64,000 nt of DNA from DASQDN01 sp963825845 (GTDB lineage Bacteria > Acidobacteriota > Terriglobia > Bryobacterales > Bryobacteraceae): NCBI GenBank assembly GCA_963825845.1, contig CAWGVL010000059.1:113868-177867 (forward strand), written 5' to 3'. Every line of letters begins with the position of its first letter. Within the stretch, counting starts at the first letter, position 1. Under the pieces are notes generated by a model, which was not told the DNA's origin, made no database searches, and saw only the letters and a list, made by a program, of their open reading frames with translations. Below are positions 26,775 through 36,900 of this stretch, one piece after another. A program made the translations under genes and the position numbers.

Positions 26775-27472
26775 ATGGTAGAGATCACTTGGTTGGGTCA
26801 CGGTACGTTCCAGTTGAAGCTTGAATCAGGCGAAGTCCTCGTCCTGGATCCCTGGACTGATGGCAATCCCAAGTACCCGCCAGACCACAAGTTCGACCGG
26901 ATCGATACGATCCTGATCTCACACGGCCATTTCGATCACATTCATGATGCCGTTCCGCTGGCGAAACGTTCAAGCCGCAAGGTCGTTTGTATCTTCGAAA
27001 CAGGCCACTGGCTGGAGAGCAAAGGTGTTGAGAATGTCTCGGCCATGAATAAAGGGGGATCTCAAAAGGCCGGCCCAGTGAATGTCACGATGACGCACGC
27101 CGTGCATAGTTGCGGAATTCTCGATGAGGGCGAGATTATTTACGGAGGCGAGGCGGCGGGATACGTATTGGCCATGCCCGATGGACGGCGCATTTACTTC
27201 GCCGGCGACACGAATGTTTTTTCCGATATGGCGCTGATTCGAGAGTTATACCAGCCGCGACTTGCCATGTTACCGATCGGCGATCTCTTTACCATGAGTC
27301 CGCGCGAGGCTGCCGCGGCCTGCAAGCTTCTGCGGCCGGAAAGGTGATCCCCATGCACTTCGGCACATTCCCGCCCCTAACCGGCCGTCCTGATGAGTTG
27401 AGCACGTTGATCAGCGACCTGCCGGGCACGAGTATCTGGGCGCTCGAACCCGGCAAGCCTGTCCAGTGGTAA
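26775..27472 (+). CDS. UPF0173-type metal-dependent hydrolase, one frameshift
   Basis: A metallo-beta-lactamase-fold hydrolase (UlaG-like, UPF0173). Metal ligands are ITWLGHGTFQ (His8), SHGHFDHIHD near 49-58, HAVHS near 115 and AGDTNVF near 150. After LLRPER the frame stops at 27347. A one-base shift at ~27340 restores VIPMHFGTFPPLTGRPDE and the C-terminus, ending TAA at 27472; MHYGTFP with its His ligand is a hallmark of the family. The break sits in a short A-run (GAAAGG). The gene begins 6 bases after the GH3 stop. Substrate unknown; some relatives act on cyclic phosphates or lactones. Confidence 0.85.
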
Positions 27473-27482
27473 CGGAGTTCGG

Positions 27483-27736
27483 TTACCCGAGCAGACGCTG
27501 AGTACGCAATGCTTCCTCTAGTTGCTGGTTGCTTGGGGAGGTCAGAATACGGCCACAGATATCAATCGTCGGCTTTCGTTCTTTTCCATCGTTCTGCCGT
27601 TTGACCCACTCCGAGGCATCACCGTCACGATCGACATTGATCGTAGTCGTATTTGACGCCTGAGCTGGTCGAGGTGAGAAAGTGTTCGGCGTGTGGATCC
27701 ACACCAATCCGCTCCGTATACCTTTATTGGTTCCAT
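27483..27736 (-). CDS. Glutaredoxin-like protein, frameshifted
   Basis: The N-terminal piece (from 27736) reads EPIKVYGADWCGSTRRTLSH. The rest lies in another frame as NVDRDGDASEWVKRQNDGKE and KPTIDICGRILTSPSNQQLE, ending at 27483. Joined, they make a ~80-residue mycoredoxin/glutaredoxin with the strand-helix opening (VYGADWC) and the K-P-T cis-proline motif. The usual CxxC is C-G-S-T, a monothiol type. The shift lies near 27650. The role would be thiol-disulphide exchange. It is in the frameshift-dense block, so an error is likely. Confidence 0.7.
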
Positions 27737-27754
27737 AAAGCATGTGGGACGCGA

Positions 27755-27895
27755 TTATTGTCGATTGCTGCCCTCTTGCTGCTCCTTCTGCTCTTTCTGC
27801 TTCAGTGACTTGTCCACGGTCTCCTCTTCGCCCTCCGCTTGTGAGGGTACGGGGCGGGTTTCGGCAGCTTCATCTTTGGCCTTGTTTTCAGTCAT
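27755..27895 (-). CDS. Small acidic, disordered protein
   Basis: A 46-residue ORF starting MTENKAKDEAAETRPVPSQA is preceded by GAGGAG 7 bases upstream of the ATG. The product is rich in Glu, Lys and Gln with no hydrophobic core, so it is probably unstructured. A longer start (28006) adds 37 residues but lacks a ribosome-binding site and overlaps the divergent lipoprotein gene. No family is recognised. Confidence 0.5.
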   Translation of the reverse strand: MTENKAKDEAAETRPVPSQAEGEEETVDKSLKQKEQKEQQEGSNRQ

Positions 27896-28004
27896 CGTGG
27901 TCTCCTCGAAGATTGGACGCCTTCTGACATAGGCAGTTACGAAGTAACGGGCGGGTGAAGCCTTGTATGCGGGGACGCTAGCCGTGTACTCGGAAGCGAA
28001 CGAC

Positions 28005-28356
28005 ATGGGTGCGATATCTGCACGAGCAGTGCTGCTTGTGCTGGTTTCGACCAGTTTCGCGGCCTGTCAGGTTAATGATTGCCCTGGGTACCGCGCTGAA
28101 TAGAGCAGTCTGCATTCCTTCAGGAAGTTCGTGAAATCGGCCGTTTATGCCGGACGTGTCGTGATCGACTTGACCGTTACAGAAACCGGAGAGATAGAAT
28201 ATTTCGAAGTTCGCGAGCCCAACCCGCCTGGATTTCTCACAGAGCATAACCGATCAGATCCATACCTACGGACAGCGTGTTTTCTATCCAGGTTACGGCT
28301 GACGAATCGATGTCCCGCACATCTCCCCTTATGGCAACGCAGGACGCGTAGAATAA
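28005..28356 (+). pseudogene. Small lipoprotein gene, frameshifted
   Basis: The start (ATG 28005, GGAAG upstream) encodes a lipoprotein signal, ARAVLLVLVSTSFAAC, with lipobox FAAC. The frame stops after ~27 residues. Downstream frames continue with VYAGRVVIDLTVTETGEIEY (28135-28200), then TDQIHTYGQRVFYPGYG and RIDVPHISPYGNAGRVE, with a stop at 28354-28356. The middle stretch resembles the C-terminal domain of TonB-type energy transducers, but it is too short to assign. About three shifts are needed to join the pieces. Confidence 0.5.
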
Positions 28357-28360
28357 AAGC

Positions 28361-28676
28361 ATGCGGGTAATTGCGAGAATAGTGAGCGCGACAGTCTTGG
28401 CCGCTTCGATGGCATCGGCGGCCTCAATGGTAGGTTGGATCAGCGACGCATCCTGCGGAGCCTCGAATGGCAGCGGCAGCGCCGGAGGCGCGCGAGTGCG
28501 CAAAGCGCTGCATCAAGGATGGGGCTTCCCCGGTGTTCGTAAGCGAAGCTGATAAAAAGGTTTACAAGCTGGCCGGCAAGGCGAATGCGAAGGACCATCT
28601 GGACCACAAAGTTCAGATTAGCGGGGATGTCAAAGGGGATACGATAACGGTCACGGAGATAAAGAAAGCCTCGTAA
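28361..28676 (+). CDS. Small secreted protein of an acidobacterial family, one frameshift
   Basis: A signal peptide (ARIVSATVLAASMASA) leads into SMVGWISDASCGASNGS. After ~28480 another frame carries ARECAKRCIKDGASPVFVSE and GDTITVTEIKKAS to the stop at 28676. Together this is a ~100-residue secreted protein of a type common in Acidobacteriota ('GWISDxxCG' then 'C-x3-C' and a short beta barrel). Three cysteines may form a disulphide or bind metal. The function is unknown. One shift in the Gly/Ala-rich region is needed. Confidence 0.6.
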
Positions 28677-28687
28677 CCTGAAATCCG

Positions 28688-28721
28688 GTTGAGGAGGCTG
28701 CTGGATTGCAGTCTCCTCAAC
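28688..28721. terminator. Hairpin between convergent genes
   Basis: A 9-bp perfect stem (GTTGAGGAG, 28688-28696, with 28713-28721) continues inward as CTG/CAG. It lies between the secreted-protein stop (28676, plus) and the cold shock gene (minus). There is no T-run on either side, so termination strength is uncertain. Confidence 0.5.
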
Positions 28722-28743
28722 GAAAGACGGCTTCTAGCCTGAA

Positions 28744-28948
28744 TTAGCGCGATTGTGACTTCTTCCGCCTGCAAACCCTTGGGTCCCTTCTTAACCACGA
28801 ATTGCACCTGAGCGCCTTCGTCGAGGGTACGGTAGCCCGTCGACTGAATCGCGGAGAAATGAACGAAGACGTCCTCTCCCGTCTCTCGTTGGATGAAGCC
28901 AAATCCCTTGGCCGCATTAAACCACTTCACAACACCTTTTTCTTTCAT
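28744..28948 (-). CDS. Cold shock protein (CspA family), frameshift at its last codons
   Basis: A CspA-type single-strand nucleic-acid-binding protein. It begins MKEKGVVKWFNAAKGFGFI (RNP1 region) followed by EDVFVHFSAIQ (RNP2). KKGPKGLQAEEV is the usual C-terminal strand. In the raw frame the protein runs on to 111 residues through the hairpin and antisense to the next gene. A one-base shift near 28755 gives a stop at 28746-28744 and the normal length of ~67 residues. AAGGAAG lies 6 bases before the ATG. Confidence 0.88.
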
Positions 28949-29157
28949 CGTAACTTCCTTGTTAAGCTATTCGCACTCCTATGGAATCCACCGTCAGACC
29001 GAGCGCAGGGAGGGCGCATCAGCCACGGAAGTCTGGCCAACGGTTCGAATGACGAACTGCAATGGCGGGATGTACAAACGCACTTTGACTATAACACGTG
29101 CGATTCCGCGGAAGCTACTGAGAACATACTCTTTGGACGCCGGTTGAAACAAAAGGC

Positions 29158-30362
29158 TCAGCCTTTGCTTCGCTCCAGCGAGAAGCGCGCGGGCGTGATG
29201 TTGAAGTATTCGACAAAGCGCCTCCGCGACGCCTCGGGCGCGGTGAGCTTTTTCTGTAGCATGTACGCGCCGAGCTCGGCGTAGCACTTCCCTAACTCGG
29301 AGGCAGGATCCACACCCGCTACCTTCCTGGATTGCGCGGTCTTACCCGCGTGTAATCGTTCGGGAACGCAATCTCAACGGCGCCCCAACAATCTGCTCCA
29401 CTTCGGCAGGAGTAACGGACGATTTTTTCACGTAGCGGTTGAGAAGGACACATGCGCGATCACCCAAATCCATACGCTGGAGGTACTGTAATTTCTCGCG
29501 AGCCAGGTGGAGCGAAGCGATCTCCGGTGTACAAACCACGAAGATCTTCCGCGGACTCATGCATGATCTCCATTGAGTATTTCTCGAGATTGCCCGAAAG
29601 ATCCGCACAAACGACTCTGTAGTTCCTTCGCGCGTAATCGAGAAGATGCTGAATCTGGATGTTTTCGATGCGAATCTCCGGGTTCAGACACGCCCGCATG
29701 TACGACATCGAGTCGTCCGCATTTCGTCACAATTTGGGGCCAGAGATTCTCGTCCATCTTCTGTGCATGCTCGGCAGCGTCGAGTATCGAGTAAGTGCTC
29801 TCGAGTTTCAGCATGAAACGGATCATGCCGCAGTTCAAGTCGAAGTCCATCAGTAACGCGCTTGCGTCCGGGTTCTGCGAAGCCGCGATGCAGGAGTTGA
29901 TTGCGAGTGTCGTCGCTCCGACTCCGGGCTTCGCGGGCAGGAACGAGTACAACAACTCGGAGGCTTGCACCGCTACGGGTCGCCGGGAAAGGTTTTCATT
30001 GACTCTCTTCAGGCATTCGGTGACACATCGCCGTTCAAAAGGCGCGGCGAGATACTCGCGAATGCCGCGCGCGCATGATCTCCATTAGCGTAGCCGGCTC
30101 GCAAGAACGTCCGACCGCGATCACCTGGATTCCAGGCATCACCTTTTCGACATGCGACGCGACGGTGGTGGCATCATCAGGAGATTCGGCGCATACAAAC
30201 AGGGCTTGCGGCGCAAGTGAGCGCAGCATGCGTGTAAGGTCAATTTGGGTCGGATAGCGGTCAACAATTCTGACAACCGAAACGTCGTCAATGTCGCCGA
30301 GGAACTCGATGAAGATACGCCGCCAACTCGGTATCCGGGGAAATGATCGCTGTTCGTAGCAT
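29158..30362 (-). pseudogene. CpaE-like (TadZ/MinD-type) ATPase, about six frameshifts
   Basis: Joined pieces give a ~400-residue CpaE-type protein. The start is ATG 30362 with GAAGAGG upstream. The first ~110 residues are a receiver-like domain (LAPQALFVCAESPDDATTVA). The P-loop NTPase domain follows with the deviant Walker A KPGVGATTLAINS near 29900, then DFDLNCGMIRFMLKL, QHLLDYARRNYRVVCADLSG (Walker B region) and FVVCTPEIASLHLAREKL. The C-terminus reads VDPASELGKCYAELGAYMLQ and ends at 29158. CpaE localises tight-adherence pilus machinery, but no other tad/cpa gene is present, so a general MinD-like role is possible. It lies in the frameshift-dense block. Confidence 0.75.
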
Positions 30363-30455
30363 GTATTACCTCTTCCTTATGCCTCATTGCACTCTTCGGC
30401 CAGGCTGCGTGCGGCTTTAGGAAAAACTTGAACACCGGATCCCGAATCGGCTTAA

Positions 30456-32655
30456 TCAAAAGAAATTGAGGGTGTAGGTAAACCGAACTCCTCGCCCGAT
30501 CTCGGGCGCGATCGACTTTATGAACGATAAGTGATTGAAATAAAGGCGGTCACCCGCGTTGAAGAGATTGACTCCGAAAAGGTGAGCGACGTGCTGCGTG
30601 GCAATCGTGTAGTTCGCCATGAGATTCATCACTGCATAACCCGCCGTCGGAGTCTCCGTGGGGAAAATCTGCCATTGCCGGTTGGCGAGCAGCAGTTCAG
30701 GGCGAACGTTGAACGCGCCGTGATTCCAGTCGAGACCGATGCGACCTCTGACCGGAGGGATGCGAGGCAGCGGAATGCGGGTCTGCGTCAACTGGGCATC
30801 TACGGCGTCGAATCCCAGGTTCAGCCAAAGATCGCGATGCAGCGCGACATCCACGCGGGCCTCGGCGCCCATGAAGCGTGCGTTTGCCTGCGCATAGTCG
30901 GCCTCCAACAAACCGTTCTCGATAGCGCCGGTCGGAGCGAGATATACGAAATCATGCATCTGATTGCGGAATACGGTGAGTTCCAGACGGGTCCGGGCCG
31001 CCGATTGACGAAACGATAACTCTACGCCCTCGCCGCGTTCGCGATTCAAGTTCGGATTCCCGATCTCGAAGGCGAGATTCCCGAGATGAGGGCCGTTGTT
31101 GTACAGCTCCTCGAGAGCCGGAGCTCGGTATGAGCTGGTGTAGTTGAAGACGACCGCTGCACTTTTCCACAGCGGCACATTAATGCCGGCGGCGCCTGAA
31201 AACCCAGTGAAACTTCGGCTCCGCGCGCCCTGCGCAGTGTACGCGTTACGCTCCACGCGGCCGCCAAACTGCAGGCGGAAGCGATCGAAATTCAGTTCCT
31301 GAACGCTAAACACCGCCGCAGCACTTCTGATCGACGGGCGGAGCGAGCGCCTCTGCGCCGACACTTTTGAAATCGCGGAGCATGCCCCAAGCTCCGAAGC
31401 TGCCGGAAAGATGCCTCGCTTCTGCTGCTGGGCAACTCCGTTGAACGTGTATTGCCGGTTGTAGAATCGGGTACCAATCTCGCCGCTTTCGATCTCCGCG
31501 TGTTTCCAGTCGGAAAAATTGACGGTCCCGCGGAAACTCTCAACCCATCCGCTCATGTTGCGCAACCCGCCGTGGAGGCGGGCATTGTGCCGCCGCCAAT
31601 CAATCTTAACGTTGCCGAATTCAAGTCCGGGAAGGCTGTTGTCTTCCTCATCGCTGTGTAAGTGTGCCGGAACGCCGTACTTGCCGTCTTGCAGATCGTA
31701 GCTCGCTCCCCAGAACCTATGTTCGCCGTAACGAGCAACGCCGACCGACGTTTGTGTCATTCTGGTACCCGAATTGAGAATCTTGCCGATCGGAGTGTTG
31801 TATTCGCCGGTTCGCTGGCTGCCGCCGCTGCCCCACAGCAAATACGATCCCATCCCGTACTCAAATCCGGCATTCCCACCCGCCATTCCGTTTGCTGTGC
31901 CGCCGAGAGCGGTGATATGACCTCGCAAGCCGTCGTGCGGGTGCTCATCCAATTCGTGATTGCGAGAGATAACGTTCACGACGCCGCCGATCGCGCTGCT
32001 GCCATACAGGAGCGTCGCAGGACCGCGCACAACTTCGACCCTTTCAAGCGACGCCGCTTCCACGGGTTCCCCGTGATCACCTGACTGGGATGACAACGTT
32101 CCCGTCCGCGCTCCATCGGCCAGTACGAGCACACGATCACCGTCGAACCCACGGATAACAGGTCGCGAGGTGCCCGGTCCGAAGCTGCGCTTGGCGATAC
32201 CCGTTTCGTGGTCCAACAACTCGCCGAGCGAACTTGCATTCGACCGAGTGGTGAGTTGCTGACCGCTGAGAGATGTGACGGTCGCGAATGTATCGAGGAC
32301 ATTCTCTTCCCTTCCCGATGCGGTGACGGTCACCTCCTGACGCACGGTTGCGAGCTTCAGGTGGAAATCAGCTTGAACAGTGGAACCCGCCGTGACTTGC
32401 ACCGGCTTCTTCTCATCGTTGAAGAAGTGTACGTGTGCCACGAGCACATATTGCCCCGACGGCACGTTATCGAATCGGTAAACGCCATCATCGCCGGTTC
32501 GGACCGTTCGACCGAGCGGCTCGAGATGAACCGTCGCGTCGTGGGCGCGTTACACTGCCGGCCTCGAAAGTTACGGTCCCGGTTATCGACCCGGCCGATT
32601 GCGCGTGTGCGTAGCACGGCGATAGCAGAATCGCCGCGATCAGATACGTTCGCAT
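30456..32655 (-). CDS. ZnuD-like TonB-dependent receptor, frameshifted at the N-terminus and internally
   Basis: This ~735-residue outer-membrane receptor has a signal peptide (MRTYLIAAILLSPCYAHAQ) from ATG 32655 and a carboxypeptidase-like domain. The plug carries VIRGFDGDRVLVLADGARTG and VEVVRGPATLLYGSSAIGGV, and the barrel ends YTLNFF. The plug with SSQSGDHGEPVE resembles zinc-uptake receptors of the ZnuD type. One shift near 32545 separates the signal peptide from the long ORF. Around 31330-31415 two compensating shifts swap a family-like stretch (FGAWGMLRDFKSVGAEALAP in another frame) for unrelated residues. Metal uptake is inferred from similarity and the His-rich neighbour. Confidence 0.85.
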
Positions 32656-32713
32656 AGAAGTCTCCCAGAAATTAGTTACTTTTGAGCTACTACAGCTGAT
32701 TACTTGGAGAGAA

Positions 32714-32995
32714 CTATGCTTGCGGAGGAGCGCGCGAGGAATCAAACGTGACCTGCCGGCCAGCGTACACCGATGACGCTTCTGTGGCGTGGTTCTGACC
32801 GGATATTACCGGCGGCCAGATTGCGGGAACTGAAGGAGCGGTCGTGAACGGCGTGAAGCTGACCTGGCATAGAGCGCAGGAATCGGGCTTCTGCGCACTG
32901 TGAAGATGGCCGGGCGACACCGCCGCCATCGTTACGGACAAAAAGCCGAAGAGGACGAGCAGTGCGAAAATGGCACGCAAGGATTGAGATCGCAT
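32714..32995 (-). CDS. Small exported protein with His and CxxC motif
   Basis: This 93-residue protein has a hydrophobic N-terminus (LRAIFALLVLFGFLSVTMAA). A possible metal site follows: SPGHLHSAQ and DSCALCQVSF (HxH then CxxC). ATG 32995 is preferred over 33031, which adds 12 residues before the signal. It lies 58 bases upstream of the ZnuD-like receptor on the same strand, so the two probably form a metal-responsive unit. Similar short HxH/CxxC exported proteins occur beside metal receptors in Proteobacteria. The exact role is unknown. Confidence 0.65.
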   Translation of the reverse strand: MRSQSLRAIFALLVLFGFLSVTMAAVSPGHLHSAQKPDSCALCQVSFTPFTTAPSVPAIWPPVISGQNHATEASSVYAGRQVTFDSSRAPPQA

Positions 32996-33040
32996 GCGAG
33001 TGACCGTCAGCAACAACTCGATTATAGCCAAATGTTCGAA

Positions 33041-33935
33041 CTAGGCAGGAATAGCTTCAAACGCGAGCTTGAGATACGACCGCGCCTGGAATTCGATCTT
33101 CTGGGGAAGAGTATTGCCAGGCTCGAACCAGACAGTGAAGCTGGTTTTCTTGCCGGTACCCTGATTGAGAATCTCGCCTTTCAGCCTGGTGAGACCATTC
33201 GAGTCCCGCGATTTCTCTGTCGTCAGCTTGCAGCGCTTTTCACCGAAGATATAGTATGCCTCCGAGCGTGCCTGGGAGGATCGCGCGGCCTCCAGAACCG
33301 CATTCAGGAAAGTCCCGGCGTGCGCCGGCTGTCCAGTTCTGCTGCTTCCATTGGTGGTCGGCAGACGATGTCTTCTGCCGCGCTGTCTCAATCAACGAGT
33401 CGTTTCTGGACCAGTCGTATTCGGAAGGGAAAATCCAATGATGGGACGCGCTGCGGGCGCCGCCTACGATGTTTACACCATTGATCGCGGTGTACTTCAG
33501 GCCTTCGCCACTTTGCTTTTCGAGGGCGTTCTTCGCATCGGCAAAGCTTTCTTCCGGAGACGATGTCATGAATCCGAAGTAAGCGGCCTCGCGAAGCAGA
33601 GCATTCTCCTCGATGCAAACTTCCTGGATATAGCCTAGGCGGTTCAGACCCCGAGCCCGTTCCGGTAAGGAGCCGGCCCTGAAAATGATGCCTTTCCGCC
33701 GCGAATTCTCCGAGTTTGCTTCCTCCAGCTGAATCGATCCTCCACCGACATTCTCGCGGCGGAGGATCGTCATTCCGAGAAACATGACCGCTGCATCGGC
33801 GCGATAATGCCGCGTCTGCATCGCGGTGACCGCTTGGGGATGGTCCTTCAGCAACCGCTCGACCTCGAGGGAACCGAAAGCGCTTCGACCCAGGAAAGCG
33901 CCGGACATCAGACCGAGGAATCCTCGTCGGAGCAT
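33041..33935 (-). CDS. Secreted hypothetical protein, one frameshift
   Basis: A signal-like N-terminus (MLRRGFLGLMSGAFLGRSAFG) is followed by a ~275-residue beta-rich body. It contains HYRADAAVMFLGMTILRREN, GGGSIQLEEA and, in a second frame after ~33370, SEAYYIFGEKRCKLTTEKSR and FTVWFEPGNTLPQKIEFQAR, ending at 33041. The final part resembles DUF3108-like or lipoprotein-carrier-like sheets ('xLPxKIEFQAR'). No enzyme motif is visible. It is followed on the same strand by the small exported protein and ZnuD-like genes. Confidence 0.65.
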
Positions 33936-33944
33936 CAGTTCAGC

Positions 33945-36900
33945 TTACCGTACGGCGATGGTAACCCCTTCGCGGCTGTTCAGCCCACCGACATTGATTA
34001 CAACAGGGACCGACGAGCCTGGTGTGACGCCAGAAGGAATGCGAACGTTCAGTTGCAGGAGTCCCGCAACAGCACCGGCGCTGCCACCTGCGTACTCAAC
34101 CGTCGCCGGTACTCCACCGATGAGAGCGGTCACTGTTTGTATCGGACGCGGCGGAGTACCAACGATTTGCCGGCCATCTGGTCCGGCCGGCACCACCAAA
34201 CCTTCGCCCGTTCCGAATAGGACGATCACCGATGCTGCCGCCGCCGGATTGTCAACTGAGTTCAACGAGCCGTCCTGGTTCAATGCCGACGCTGCGCCGA
34301 GGCCGGTCGAGTTTTGCGTGAATAGAGCCGGTGAGGCGGCGACAACAGAAACCTGCGCCGCCGGAGCCGAACGCTGCCCGCGATACTCGACTTCGAACGT
34401 GACCGAAGGACGGCCGTTGACCGAATAGGGCACGATCGCGCCAAGTTGATTCGCGCCGACGTAAAGCAGCGGCGCTGCAACGCCGTCGACGAGCAACCTC
34501 GTCTCAGCGAGTTGTGTCGGAAGCTGTCCATCGGTGAATGCTCCGGATACCATCTGCGGCGTACCGAATCCCGTGCCGGTGACCGAGATGATCTCGCCAG
34601 GCGCGACTGCTCCGGGCAGCCCGCTGGCCGCATTCACTATGCCCGTCGCGGCAACCGCCGGACCGGCAGCCGCGAAGGGTAGTGCGAACGCGGCCGATTG
34701 TGATCCATCGGCATTGAACAACACGAGTTGCAAGGATTGCGCCACCGACAGAAGCGCACCCGGTATCGTTGCCTGAAGGGCAGTTGCGTTGACGAATTGC
34801 GTGGGTACGGCCGTGTTGTTGACCCGGAGGGATATGCCGTTCTGGTAACCAGAGCCCGTCAGGGTTATGGCCGTATCTTGTGAGACTTTCGGAATCGGAT
34901 TTGGCGATACGGAAGTGATCACCGGAACGGCGGCAATGTTCACGACGACCGGAATGGTCAGAGGGCTATTCGCAGCCGAAGGCGCGTTCACCGTGATCGA
35001 TGCAGTTGCGGTGGTCGATGTGACGGGTAGGGTAGCCGGATCGAGAGAAATCGTCAATGTTCCAGGAGTCGTGGTTGCACTCGACGCTACTTTCAACCAC
35101 GGCTGACTGGACGCGACTGTGAACGTGACTGGAGCGCCGGCCGAAGCGATGGTGATGGTCTTCGGAGCCGTCGGCGTGCCTTGATGGTAATCGAAAGTAA
35201 CGGAGGCGGCGCTCGCCGTAACGAAGTTCACGCTGGTGTCAGCCGAAATTCGAGAGAGGAAAATATCCGTCTCGATCGAACCCGGAGTGAGCGTGTTTCG
35301 CGCTTGGGGGAAGTTGGATGAGGTTGTGCCGCCGGCCAGGATTACCTGGCCCTGCCGATCGAGAGCCAACGCGTAGGCTTGGTCGTCACCGCCGCCGCCG
35401 ATGAGCGTTGAGTACAACAGCGAGTTACCTTGAGGCGCCAGTCGCGTTACAAATGCGTCGTACTTGCCGCCGCCATAAGACATCTGGGTCGGGCTGACAG
35501 AAGGAAAGTTCGGTGACGCCGTATAGCCGCTCACGTAAGCTGTGCCGGCGGCATCGACCGCGATGTTGCCGAACGCGAAATCATCCTGACTGCCGCCCAG
35601 GTAGGTTGAATACACGAAGGCGTTGCCTTCGGGATTCACCTTCACAACAAAGGCGTCGGTCATCCCGCCGAGTCCACCCTGGAAGGGGCTCTTCACCGGG
35701 AAGTCCGGAGATTTCGTGTAGCCGCTGAGGTAGGCCGCGCCTTGGCTATCCACCGCGACGCGGAAGCCGAGATCTTCCTGCGAGCCACCGATGAAAGTCG
35801 CGTATTCCAGGCTTCGTCCCGCGCTGTTCAGTTTGTATAAGAAGGCGTCCTGGACACCACGCATCGTGCTCTGAATCGGCTGATAGGTCGGGAAAATGAC
35901 GGACGTTGTATAACCTGCCACGTACGCATTGCCCTGCGCGTCGATGGCGATACCGTTCGCGTAGTCCTGACCGTTGCCTCCAACGTACGTGGAATAGATC
36001 AGGCTCTGCCGCGCGGTCGCGATCTTTGTCACAAATGTGTCTGCGCCGCCGCCCGATGGTCCGGTCTGGAAACCGCCGCGCACGGGGAAATCGAAGGATT
36101 CGGTCGCACCCGCTATGTATGCATCGCCTTCCGCGCTGACCGCAACTGCGAATGCATCGTCATAGCCTGTGCCGCCGAGGTACGTGCTGTAGACGAACTG
36201 CTGGCCATTGCCGGAGAGCTTCGTGAGGAAGGCATCCGCTCCGCCGCCTTTGTACTCGCCATAGGTCGGATTGCGCATCGGGAAGTTGTCCGAGCTGGTG
36301 AAACCCACGACGTATACGTTTCCCGCATCGTCGAGCGCAATGCTACGGCCAACGTCGTTCTCTCTCCCTCCCAGGTAACTGATCCACGTCAGTTCGCCGG
36401 AGGAGTTAAATCTCGCAACGAAAGCTTCGAGCCTTCCGCCAGGAACCGGCTGAGCGGTCTGCCCCGTTTGAAAGCGTATAGAGGTCGTTTGGCCCGTCAT
36501 ATAGATGTCGCCATTGCGATCGGTTGCAACGGCGATCGCAACATCACGGCCTTCCTGACCTAGATACGTGGAGTACTGAAGGACGGGGTCGATAACGAGT
36601 TCCCGCTTGCGGTCGTAATCGGCGAGGGCGAAATCGACACGGTTGCCAGAATGAATGCGATAGGACGCTGCCACTTCGCGACGCTCGCCGTTCTGAACCT
36701 GATAGACCTTGGGTCGAACCTGTCTGAGCGTACGACCGTTTACCTGAAGCAGGAGATCGCCATTCTTCTCGACCTGCATGCGATCCGCTCCGTCATATGC
36801 AAGTTCGATGCGGCCCGGATCGGCGCCAGGCGCGAGGACGAAATCATATTCCAGATGGCGGTCCGAGCCGTAGTACACGACATCGATACCTGGGTAAACT

